Of a DNA stretch of 64,000 bases, positions 30,667 to 39,979 are shown in pieces. A program made the position numbers and the translations under genes. Every line of letters starts with the position of its first letter. The stretch's first letter is position 1. The notes under the pieces are model-generated. The model worked only from the letters and a program-made list of their open reading frames with translations. It ran no database searches and was not told the origin of the DNA. This DNA is from Diploptera punctata (lineage: Eukaryota > Arthropoda > Insecta > Blattodea > Blaberidae), in the NCBI GenBank assembly GCA_030220185.1, contig JASPKZ010001596.1, forward strand, positions 682,001-746,000, given 5' to 3'.

Positions 30667-31745
30667 TAAAGGGCGCTAGGAAAGTTTTGCAATACGGGAA
30701 TACTTTTCACGACCTCTCAAAATAACTTCCATCACACTCGATACACCTCTTCATACATCGAAACCAATCACTAATTCCATCACACTCGATACACCTCTTC
30801 ATACATCGAAACCAATCACTAAACCAATTTTCTTCGGACAGCTCTGTGCACTCATTGTCTCAGGCTGCCAGAAGCACCTTTTCCGATGGGAAACGCTTTC
30901 CTTTCATCTTCAGTTTAACTTCTGAGAACAGTCCAATGTCACAAGGAGCAAGATCTGGACTGTAGGGAGGATCTTCAAACAATGGAAGTTTCTATTTCTT
31001 CAAGAATCCACGGTATCACTGGCCCTATAGGCAGGTGCATTACCATGATGCAGTATCCATGTGCCTAGCCTTGACCTTGGGCAGAGTTTCTTCAGTGCGC
31101 AATTATCTTTGGCAGGCATTCTTCTGCGTACCATTTCGCAGTGACTGTGCATCGTGTTTACGGTACAACCCGTTCCAAAATCTCCCTTGTGGTGAAGAAG
31201 ACTGTTCTCAGTATCTTGTTCACTGATCGTGATATCCTCACTGCCACTGGCGTACCACACCTTGTTCTGGCCTTTCGTTTGGATGCCATATTAATACAGC
31301 CATGTTTCGTCTCCTGTGACGACGCTGTTTACGTTAGAAGAAGCCCCCTTTTTAAAATTTTCAACATCATTTTGCACAATTTGTCACGAGAACCCTTTTG
31401 CACCTCAGTATACACCCACAGTGAACAAACCTTAACATGAAGATACCCATGTAAATTTTTTTGAATGGCTGGTGCATGTATGTGAAGGGACTCTTCTATC
31501 TGCCGGTAGGTCATTCGCATTTCTTTCTCCAGCAGTTTCTTCACAACCTCGATGTTCTTGTCGACAAACTGACTCGACCGGCCGTCCTGAACGAGGATCA
31601 TGTTCAAGGCCAAATTTTCTCTTCTTCAATTCTCTATTCCAGGGAAATATGGTTGTGGGATGTGGACATTCATTCCCCAATACAGGAACCATCTCCTCAA
31701 AGCACTGATCTACAGTTAGACCACGAGAAAAGTTGTATCGAATAA
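30667..31745 (-). pseudogene. Mariner-like transposase pseudogene
   Basis: On the minus strand, in broken frames: EMVPVLGNECPHPTTIFPWN (N-terminal helix-turn-helix), LEHDPRSGRPVES, KKLLEKEMRMTYRQIEESLH, WVYTEVQKGSRDKLCKM, then GTWILHHGNAPAYRASDTVD near 31010, which is the second catalytic block with HHG where mariners have HHDNAPAH. The left end AAGGGCGCTAGGAAAGTTTT may be a terminal repeat; the right one is not found. A 48-bp tandem duplication lies at 30727-30822. Missing the catalytic Asp and full of stops, it is dead. Confidence 0.85.
30727..30822. repeat. Exact 48-bp tandem duplication
   Basis: The unit begins TTCCATCACACTCGATACAC and occurs twice without a mismatch. 48 is divisible by 3, so it would add 16 codons to the mariner frame. 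Confidence 0.93.
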
Positions 31746-31929
31746 TGACACTGTATTGAAGTTAGGACCACCCTGACATTCTTAAAAACTTTCACTTCTC
31801 CTGTTAAACTAAAACTGCATCTGCGGAAGAATGCTCCCCCAATTTTATATTTGTTTGAATCCCTCTTTCTTCCCCTAGGGAGGCCTCTCTGGCCTTGGAT
31901 TATCGAGTATTTCAAAACGTTCCTAGTGC

Positions 31930-32995
31930 CCTATGTAAATTCCTCGAGTATGTGAATGCATGTAATTCAATTAAGAGGGAAAAGTTATGTAGTATCCTTC
32001 TGGAGTTCAGAATTCCTAAAAAGTTAGTTAGACATATATGAGTGTCTAAATGGCACGAAAAGTTGGGCGCGTGTAAGCAAACAGTTTTCGGATACTTTTG
32101 AAATTGACAATGGGTTAAAGCAAGGAGATGCACTATCTCCTCTACTATTCAATTTTGTACTAGATCATGCAATCAAATCTTTAGATGATGAAGAAGGCCT
32201 ACAACTCAATGGTATTAATACGATCTTATTTTATGCTAATGATGTAGTAACATTATTAGGCGATAGCGAGAGGTTACTAAGGGCCAACATGCACACTCTA
32301 TTGAGTAATAATAAGAAATTGGGGTTGGAAGTAAAGATCAATAAAACTAAATATACGTACACACATAGAAAAACATTATTCAATGTAAATTGGCATTTAA
32401 TGACAAACAAGGCAAGTTTTGAAGAAGTGGCTGAATTAAAATACCTAAGAACAGTAATTACAAATAGGAATGAGATGCACAAAGGTATAAAACATAGGCA
32501 CAATTCTGGAAATGCACGTTATTATGCATTACAGAGACTCTTGTCGCCCCAACTCCTTTCAAAAACGTTAAACTGAAAATATGTAAAACTGTTATTCTTA
32601 TAGGGCCTATGGATGCGAAACATGGACTCTTACTTTAAGGGAGGAAAGGAGATTGCGAGAATTTAGGATTTTTTTTTGACGAAAGAGATGAATAGACAGG
32701 TGAATTGAGAAGACTACTTAACAGTGAGCTACATGGTCTTTATAAGAAGCCAGAAATATTAAGAACAGTTAAGTCTCATAGACTGTGATGGGCAGGACAT
32801 GTGGCACGAATGGGGAATGAAAGAGGTGTATGAAAGCTTCTTGTAGAAAAACCAGAAGGATAACGCCCAGTTGGTATATCATGAATGAGGTGGGAGAATA
32901 ACATTAACCATGATTTGAGGAAAGTAGATTATACAAGGAATGACTGCAAAACATTAGTTCAGAATAGGGATGTATGGAGAGCTTTAACGTTACAA
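31930..32995 (+). mobile_element. LINE-A RT and C-terminal fragment
   Basis: RT motifs: GLKQGDALSPLLFNFVLDHA (about 32110), then LFYANDVVTLLGDSERLL with Asn in place of the first catalytic Asp of YADD. Then NNKKLGLEVKINKT, AELKYLRTVITNRNEMHKGI, and the C-terminal RWENNINHDLRKVDYTRND near 32890. It stops before the 3' terminus, where LINE-E begins. Inactive by the RT substitution and several frameshifts. Confidence 0.87.
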
Positions 32996-32999
32996 AATT

Positions 33000-33165
33000 T
33001 AATTTGGAAAGAGATTAAATATCGAAAATGGATATGGATTGTACACACTCAGAATAGAACTAGACAGTGTGCCATAGAGAGCTCTGGAATGGAATCCATA
33101 GGGAATACCCAAGAGAAGAGGAAGAACAAAAATTACATGGATGCATCCCCATTTCTAATTATCCC
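33000..33165 (+). mobile_element. LINE-E 3' coding scrap
   Basis: In frame after LINE-A: KEIKYRKWIWIVHTQNRT, CAIESSGMESIGNTQEKRK. This is a decayed form of the RKWxWIGHTLRK ... ALEWNPQGxRxRGRP tail of another common LINE group. Frames are broken. Confidence 0.6.
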
Positions 33166-33508
33166 CTGCATAATTTCCCTCAAATCATGCTTAATATTAT
33201 TCTACCAACTGGGTGTATTCCTCTGATTTTCCTACAAGAAACTTCCATGCACCTCATTCATTCCCCATTCGTACCACATTGTCTGCTTATCACAGTCTAC
33301 AGGACTTAATTGTTCTTATTATATCTGGTTTCCTATGAAGATCATGTAACTCGCTGTTATGTAAGTCTTCTGCATCCCCCTGTCTGTTCATCCCTCTTTA
33401 GTCCAAAATTTTTCTTAAAAATTTTATTCTCAAATACTCGTAATATTTTTTTCCCCCTTAAAGTAAGAGTCCATGTTTCCCGTCCACTTAATATCATTGG
33501 GAGAATAG

Positions 33509-33512
<4 letters not shown>
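33165..33512 (-). mobile_element. LINE-A fragment, inverted
   Basis: The minus strand gives WTLTLRGKKILRVFENKIFK, KNFGLKRDEQTGG and later HMVRMG-like codons. It is inverted relative to the LINE-A piece ending at 32995. Confidence 0.82.

Positions 33513-33560
<48 letters not shown>
33513..33560. repeat. (TA)n microsatellite
   Basis: About 24 TA units separate the LINE-A fragment from a SINE-B copy. Confidence 0.95.
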
Positions 33561-33563
<3 letters not shown>

Positions 33564-33574
33564 CAAATGCCCCA

Positions 33575-33948
33575 AGTTTGTCTTTCGACATTCCTGGTTT
33601 CTCTCCTGGCATGGCGTACTTGTAACTCACTTCTGAGGTTGGGGCGCCTGGAAGGCGGGGTTACGTTGCCCCGATGATATGATGGGTGATGATGATAATG
33701 GTGCGCCAGGAGAGTCCCTAAACCTAAGCTTAACCTACGATGAATATGAATGATGATGATTGCGATGGCCATATGATTTCGGGGACCGTTTGGGCCTTAA
33801 AGTTTTCCTGACACTTGTCTTACAGGTGAGGAGAAACCCCGATAAAAACCTCACCCAGAAAAACTGTCCCAACCGGGGATCGAACCCGGGCCCGCTGCGT
33901 GACAAGACAGCACGCTACCCCGAGACCACAGCGGTGGACACAGTTTTA
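33575..33948 (-). mobile_element. SINE-B with alternative 3' module (module 2)
   Basis: The tRNA-like head (plus strand CGAACCCGGGCCCGCTGCGT) and body (CTTACAGGTGAGGAGAAACC) are as in other SINE-B. The 3' part is different: GGTGCGCCAGGAGAGTCCCT, GTTGGGGCGCCTGGAAGGCG and GGGTTACGTTGCCCCGATGA. The same module occurs inverted at 39008-39262. Confidence 0.88.
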
Positions 33949-34384
33949 TATATATATATTCATTTAATGTTTTTGAGATATTTTGTGATGTTATCTTCCA
34001 TAATTTTTCATTTCAGATGGTTTTTGGCCACCAGATTCTCAAATTAAATCACAGGCGTCTGTTTAAATATACCTCAATGTTTGTTTATATAATACAGTTG
34101 TCCCTTTTCAAGTCTCACACCATAGAGCAACGTGCTTTTCACAAGGATATTGAATCACGATATGAACGACCTTTGATAATCTGGATGTTAATGTCTGATT
34201 ACATGTTGTGAACTTGAAAATGCGCGAAGTAAACACAGAGTTGAACCATCGTCAGAGGATTACCTTTGTTTGTAAATGTTATCGGCCGTATGCAACAGAC
34301 AGCATTAAACCTTCTTAGAGATACGTTACTTCAAGACCTAAGATTTTAAGTTAAATCCGTACTTTTTACCCCGAAAAAAACCCC

Positions 34385-34464
34385 ATGTAGGAACTGCGAA
34401 AGTAAGTGAAATCCTCAGCAACTCGAATTTTTATTGATCCGATTTTGATGGTTTACGGAATATA
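34385..34464 (+). repeat. Repeat G copy
   Basis: AAGTGAAATCCTCAGCAACT and TTTTGATGGTTTACGGAATA match 13140-13240. The Tc1-like element inserted at the TA at its right end. Confidence 0.5.
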
Positions 34465-34530
34465 CAGTTAGTGCAGAAAGTATTGGTACACTTAAAAATA
34501 ACACAGACAGAAATAAATAATTCCATTATT

Positions 34531-34951
34531 CCTTCACAACATCCTCTTCTTGTAAGCCCATGTTTCCCTTAACAGAGATTTAGGTGCTCTCCCCCTACAG
34601 GGAAGAATTTGAACCATACTAATTTAGTTACACTTGTTTTCGTATAGATGTCATTTTTTGAGTGGTCCGTGGTCAGCGTTCCGCCTCCTCATACTGACAT
34701 CTAGGAAACCAAGGTAGTACTAGGACGGGAAAATTCGGTAAATTTTGCTTACAGGCCTTTTCATTCAGGCTTAAGGATCTTTTACGAACCTGAAAATCTT
34801 CAGACTCGGGACCCATGGCTTAAGGTCCCTCCCGGAGGACTTGCTCCTTGGATTTTTCCATCCTAAAAAAATCCATCGACCCCGGCCGTGTTTGAACCGC
34901 GACCCTCGGGACCAAAGGCAAGGAGCATAACCACTAGTGCACCGTGGCCGA
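34531..34951 (-). mobile_element. SINE-C, full length, inside a Tc1 inverted repeat
   Basis: The minus strand starts with a tRNA-like head (plus strand GTGTTTGAACCGCGACCCTC, CACTAGTGCACCGTGGCCG). The body contains CTCGGGACCCATGGCTTAAG, CCCGGAGGACTTGCTCCTTG, TACTAGGACGGGAAAATTCG and GAGATTTAGGTGCTCTCCCC. The uninterrupted right arm of the host element fixes the insertion point exactly. Confidence 0.9.
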
Positions 34952-35213
34952 TTACAAAAACAAAAATATACACCTTTAAATTGAACTCTATGAAGTTAAA
35001 TACACGCAGTTTTCTCTGTTTTAACATGACAACAAGTAAAAAAAAATAATTTGTACATGAACAACAAAAATTATCCATATAGTAATAAGTTTTGGTCAAC
35101 AGAATGTTCACATGAAGTCGAGTGGGGGTGGGTCTGGTAGTGTTGTTATTCACTCTAAGCCTTGAGTACTTACCCGTGTAGTAGTGTGTGTTCTGGCTGC
35201 AGATTAAGCTGGA

Positions 35214-36309
35214 ATGGGGCGCAAAGGTAGAAATACTACAATAGAAGAAAGGGAATTAATTATTGGTTTGCATAATCAATGTAAATCGCTAATGGAATTA
35301 GTGAAATAATTGGAAGGCCAAGACCAAACATTCAACATATAATTGATAGAGTTGGCGAACGAAAATCTTTCGAAATAGCCACAGATCAGGATGTCCTAGA
35401 AAACTGTATGTTAATGTTGAAAAAGCATTAGTGAGAAAAGTAAAGCAAAAACCTAAAAGTAGTGCCCCTAAATTAGCAGCTAGTATCAAGAATGACTAAT
35501 ATTTGTATTTCTGCTAGCAGAAACAGTCTATGGGCTAACGAACTGCATGGGAAAACAGCCCGTAGAAAATAATTAGTAAATGAAGAAAACTGAAACAAAA
35601 ATTTGAACTTCGCTAAAACACACAAACAGCCCCAAAGAATTTTGTAAAAAAAAAAGTAATTTATACTGACTAGCCTAAAATCAACATTTCCCGTTCAGAT
35701 GGAAGAAGAAAAGTCAGGAATTAAAATACAGAGGTACAAAAGCAAAAATCAACATTTCCCGTTCTGATGGAAGAAGAAAAGTCAGGAATTAAAATACAGA
35801 GGTACAAAAGCAAAATCTCCAACCCACTGTGAAACATAGTGGTGGTTCTTTATTAGTATGGGAATACACGAGTACCTCTGGAGTCGGAAAGTCGGGACCT
35901 TGCATTTTATCGATGGTGTGATGGATCACAAATAGTATATGAACATACTGAAGACCACCAATCTTCATATCTCTGCAGAGGAAATGTGAATTAAACAAGG
36001 TTTTGTATTTATGCAAGATAATGATCCCAAACACACCGGTTTCAATACGCGTTTATGGATTTTGTATAACACACCAAAGCACGTGGAAACGCCTCCCTAA
36101 TCTCCGAACATAAACCCCATTGAGAATTTATGGGAACATCTGAAAAGGAGAATTCATTCAAGGCAGGTTTTCAACAAGCAAGACTGAGAAACGCTTTGGA
36201 AGAAGAATGGAGAAATATACATTCTTCAGTAACTTCAAATTTAGTCGGGTCGATGCTACGTCGTCCTCAAGCCATCTTGGAATCAAAGGAGCTCCCAAAC
36301 AAGCACTGA
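35214..36309 (+). pseudogene. Tc1-like transposase pseudogene
   Basis: The chosen start gives MGRKGRNTTIEERELIIGLH. Then, across frames: RPRPNIQHIIDRV-like HTH region, KVKQKPKSSAPKLA, YGLTNCMGK, the catalytic-region block GVMDHK, FVFMQDNDPKHTGFNTR (second Asp) and SPNINPIENLWEHLKRRIHS (Glu of the DDE triad in IENLW). The DDE residues of the last two blocks are present, but at least eight stops or shifts and a 68-bp tandem duplication kill it. Confidence 0.88.
35677..35812. repeat. 68-bp tandem duplication in the transposase
   Basis: AAAATCAACATTTCCCGTTC starts each unit (35677 and 35745). They differ by one base (CAGATGG/CTGATGG). 68 is not divisible by 3, so it shifts the frame. Confidence 0.93.
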
Positions 36310-36571
36310 ACTCAAAAAGTAAAGACTCAAAACAGTCATAATATGAGACTGTACCATTAATTGTTATTGGTTAATTTTTGTTGTTCATGTATAAATTATT
36401 TTTTACTCGTTAATTCTCACGTTAAAACAAAGGAAACGGCGTATATTTAACTTCATAGAGTTCAATTTAAAAGTGTATATTTTTGTTTTTGTATGTAGTA
36501 CAGAAATAATGGAATTATTTATTTCTGTCTGTATTATTTTTAAACGTACCAATACTTTTCTATACGCACGC

Positions 36572-36605
36572 ACGCACACACAGACAGACAGAGACACACA
36601 CACAT

Positions 36606-36647
<42 letters not shown>

Positions 36648-36652
36648 CAGAT
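36572..36652. repeat. CA/GACA and (TA)n compound microsatellite
   Basis: CACGCA, CAGACAGACA, CACACA and then about 17 TA units fill the junction between the Tc1 element and a LINE-B tail. Confidence 0.92.
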
Positions 36653-36912
36653 GGGATCGGAAAAGGAACACCGATATCTTAAAAGAATTGAAGACTACGC
36701 CAATTTTGGAATATATTAAACAGTAACTTACCAACTAAATTGGAAACACCATCTTGAAAGAATGAGTTCAAATCGGATCCCCAAAGCTGTTTATAATTAT
36801 ATACCAAGAGGACGAAGATCACTGGGCCGTCCTATGAAACGCTGGAGGGAAAATTTTCTATAGGATCGTAACAGGCCTTGGCCTAATACTTGGATGGAAG
36901 AAGAAGAAGATA
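36653..36912 (+). mobile_element. LINE-B-type 3' tail
   Basis: It encodes QLNWKHHLERMSSNRIPKAV, YNYIPRGRRSLGRPMKRWRE and ends GGATGGAAGAAGAAGAAG. The order W-xHLxRM-NRIPK-Y-PRGRR--GRP--RW parallels the LINE-B at 49480-49700. It is a relative rather than the same subfamily. Confidence 0.82.
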
Positions 36913-37300
36913 CACACACACACACACACATATTAAATTAACCTTTACCCTTAAATTGGCAAAACATTAATTTCTGGTATCAGTTATTTAAATATGGCGG
37001 ACCGCACTGAAAATTAAATCGTGCATAACTGTTATTATTAGGCAGGGGGCCTATATTGTGTAATTCTACACATATTTCGACAATTTCTTATCGTGTGCTT
37101 TCTTCTGCCATTGGAGGGTCAATTTCAATTTTAAGAAACCATCATTACAAAATTTTTACTTTATAGAATATACTTCAATTACAATCTGAAATTTTTAAAA
37201 TTGTATTTACAAAATGTATTTCATTAATCTCAAAAATTAATTGTCTGTAATTACATACATGCTTTTACTTTAGAGGAATTAATTACAATACTCGTCCACT

Positions 37301-37302
<2 letters not shown>
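36913..37302. other. Spacer, nothing recognised
   Basis: Ends directly at the 41-base A tract. Confidence 0.4.

Positions 37303-37343
<41 letters not shown>
37303..37343. repeat. (A)41 tract
   Basis: 41 consecutive A residues immediately upstream of a LINE-B frame (ADEDGINLE). It may be an expanded Lys codon run or the tail of something upstream. Confidence 0.95.
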
Positions 37344-37344
<1 letters not shown>

Positions 37345-38836
37345 AGCAGATGAAGATGGTATTAACCTGGAATTATTTAAGTATAACAGCTCTGCCTTTA
37401 ATGAAAGATTACTAAAATTTTTAAATAGAATTTATAATGAGGGCCCTCCGCCAAAAAGTTCGTAATAAGCTGTTGTAATCCCACTACACAAATGGAGATA
37501 CAAATACCTGTAATAACTTCCGAGGAATAAGCCTTTTGGACTCAGGCTACAAAATATACACCAAGTTACTCAAATCAAAATTAACTAATTATTAGGGCAA
37601 TTTATTAGATGAAGCGCAAAAGAATTCCGAAAAGGAAGATCTGTACAGATGGATACTTCACTATTAAAATTCTAATAGAAAAACACAGAGAGTTTAATAT
37701 TGAAACAAACATGGCGTTTACTGACTTGAAAAAGGCATTTGACAAAGTAAATAGAAACAAATTATTAGAAATTCTCAAATATGATGGAATCCCAGACCGA
37801 CTGATAAAAGCTATGTATGATATTTATAAGAATAATTACATCGAAGTTAAGATTGAAAATAAAATCTCTGAATGCAGACCAATTAATCAAGGAGTTAGAC
37901 AAGGATGTGGTCTTTCACCAATGCTCTTCATAATATAAATGAACTCAATTATTAAATAGACTACAACCACATGGCAGAATACCACTTAATAGATTATATA
38001 ATTTAGTACCCTATTATTTGCAGATGACAATGTGTTTAAGCGAATTCAGAAGATGACCTACAACGTGCAGTCCACTCTTTTCACCATATTGCAATAAACT
38101 ACAACATGGAAATCTCAACAGAAAAATCTAAAGTCATGGCTTTCCTAGGAAAAGACCCAGTACACTGTAAAACTGTTATTAATAATACAATATTTGAACA
38201 AACCAACATATTTAACTATCTCGGATACCAAGTTACATCCATCCATAGTAATTCTGCCCGAGGGCAGGTCTTTCACTGCAATCATAGCATTTTCATACTA
38301 TGCTTGCAGCTTTACTAGGGAATTGTAGGTGTGGTAGCTTCCCGTTGACCGATTTACATACTAAGAGGAAAAAGATTTTAGTCAAAAAATTATAATATCT
38401 AACAGAGTAACAGGAATTATAAATAATATTTTCAAGCCAAACACAGTACAGCAACACACACGAACTAGAATTTATAAAACACTAGCCAGACCCATATTAT
38501 GTTACGGCAGCGAGGCCTGGACAATTCACAATGTAGATGAACAAAGACTAACTGCGGCAGAAACGAAATTTATGAGACGTACTGCAGGTTACTCAAGAAC
38601 AGACCATAAAAGGAATTCTGAGATTCTCAGAGAATTACAAACACAATCAGTCATGGAGTACGTAAAAAAAAAATATAGTAACAACTGGGAATCTCACGTA
38701 AGAAAAATGAGCAGAACAAGAATACCACGTCAAATCATAAATTACCAGCCACCAGGCAAGAGATAACCTTCAAAAGTTGGATTGAGACCGTTACAGACCA
38801 CTAGGTCTATCACATGAAAGGAAGAAGAAGAAGAAT
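37344..38836 (+). mobile_element. LINE-B relic covering RT to 3' end
   Basis: RT order: VIPLHKNGDTNTCNNFRGIS, LLDSGYKIYTKLLKSKL, TDLKKAFDKVNRNKLLEILK, SECRPINQGVRQGCGLSPML, ADD-like residues near 38020, MEISTEKSKVMAFLGK, then YLGYQVT interrupted by a SINE-B. After it: PILCYGSEAWTIHNVDEQRL, MRRTAGYSRTDHKRN, NNWESHVRKMSRTRIPRQII and the 3' tail GGAAGAAGAAGAAGAA. The RT half (37609-37938) has a 109-codon open stretch, with the catalytic centre frameshifted. Confidence 0.88.
38243..38347 (-). mobile_element. SINE-B (module 1) fragment inside LINE-B
   Basis: CATCCATAGTAATTCTGCCC, GAGGGCAGGTCTTTCACTGC and GTGTGGTAGCTTCCCGTTGA are the inverted 3' end of SINE-B. TTACAT before and TTTACAT after it may be a short target duplication. 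Confidence 0.85.
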
Positions 38837-39007
38837 TGTCTGTATTACTTTGTCCTTGTGGCAATCCTTTAATGAGGAAAGTTTTCTATAATAATATATT
38901 AGTTAATTAAAACAACCGATGTATCCTAAAGGATATATTGCGAATTTAAGGGTTAAAATGGAAAAATTCAATTTCTTATGCCAACTTCTTTAAATGTGAC
39001 AAGTTCC

Positions 39008-39262
39008 TTGGTGAGGTTTTCTTCACCTGTAAGTTAGATGTGAAAACACCTAAAAACCCAAATGGTCTCCGAACTTCATAATCATCATGATTCATATTCG
39101 CCTTACATTAAGTTTAGGATTAATGACTCTCCTGGCGCACCACTATCATCATCACCATATAATCGGGGAAGCCGTAACCCCGCCTCCCAGGCGCCCCAAC
39201 CCCAGATATCGGTTACAATTACGCCAATGCCAGGATAGAAAACCAGAAATGTCTAAATGATG
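39008..39262 (+). mobile_element. SINE-B (module 2), head missing
   Basis: Sense orientation: GTGAGGTTTTCTTCACCTGT, CCAAATGGTCTCCGAACTTC, GACTCTCCTGGCGCACCACT, CGTAACCCCGCCTCCCAGGC and GCCCCAACCCCAGATAT. It matches the reverse complement of 33575-33830. Confidence 0.85.
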
Positions 39263-39283
39263 ACCTGGGACATTGAATAAAAA

Positions 39284-39400
39284 ATTGCTCAGGATAGGGA
39301 TGTATGAAGAGCTTATGTCCAGGTGGCTATAAACCTCAGGGTTTGGTAGTACCTGTGATTAATAGATCAGATAAGTACGATAATGCCAGTGAGTTAGTTG
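39284..39400 (+). mobile_element. LINE-A 3' terminus
   Basis: TTGCTCAGGATAGGGATGTA, AGCTTATGTCCAGGTGGCTA and CGATAATGCCAGTGAGTTAG. The terminal segment carries a small duplication around GTACCTGTG. Confidence 0.78.
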
Positions 39401-39516
39401 ACGACTGATTTTGCTGATTAACAAATCTTATTTTCTTATTTAAATATTATATGCTGAGTTTCGTTGCGAAAAAAACAATGGCAATACACTCAACTTTTGT
39501 ATTTTAAGCTGATTAC

Positions 39517-39700
39517 CTTTCTCTTGGAGAATCCCTGCGCGATGAGGACAACGACACTCTGGCAGAACTCTGGTTGCTCTCTCGCTGTGCTTCCCGTAAC
39601 AGTTTCAGATATTCTTCACCGGAACTGAAGGGAAGCGGTGTCACTCTATCCGGGGTATGGCTACTACTCATCGGTGAAACGTTCAATTCAACCCAAGATT
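39517..39700 (-). CDS. Candidate internal exon of an unidentified host gene
   Basis: On the minus strand a strong acceptor (TGTTGTTGTTTGTTTACAG) precedes AATCTTGGGTTGAATTGAAC, and the 184-bp open segment ends AGAGAAAG with a donor GTAATC. The upstream intron is phase 1, the downstream phase 2. The peptide reads SWVELNVSPMSSSHTPDRVT, PLPFSSGEEYLKLLREAQRE, SNQSSARVSLSSSRRDSPRE. It is Ser-rich, with an EEYLKLLREAQRESN stretch that could form a short amphipathic helix. Codon use is balanced and GC-richer than the flanks, with no relation to any repeat here. I do not recognise the protein. It may be a scaffold or coiled-coil protein exon; chance is possible but less likely. Confidence 0.6.
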
Positions 39701-39740
39701 CTGTAAACAAACAACAACACTCATTTATCAATACCACAGC

Positions 39741-39979
39741 ATAAAACTTAAGATATAGTCGGCTGAGTCATTTAGTTTTACAGGAGCTTTGCTTTAATGA
39801 TTAGGTAGGTCTATTTTGCACGCATAAAAATTTAGCATATCAAGCTGCGGCGTCGTCACGTTTTATTCACTGAAATAATTGTTTACCAGTTAAAGATACT
39901 GCAGAAAACAAAAGTTCTAACGTTGGTAAGATGATTATATCCATGTGGAGTAGACACGAAAATGGCATTTAAAAATGCA
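39741..39979. other. Presumed intron sequence upstream of the exon
   Basis: Nothing recognised. Confidence 0.35.

Larger units (their letters stand above)
34465..36571 (+). mobile_element. Tc1-like transposon with ~190-bp inverted repeats
   Basis: The left arm (34465-34530 plus 34952-35075) and the right arm (36379-36571, inverted) share AAAGTATTGGTAC, ACAGACAGAAATAAATAATT, ACAAAAACAAAAATATACAC and AAATTGAACTCTATGAAGTT. The left arm is split by a SINE-C. The right extreme tip has been replaced by an expanding CACGCA/CA repeat. The left flank is TA. It encodes one decayed transposase. Confidence 0.9.
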
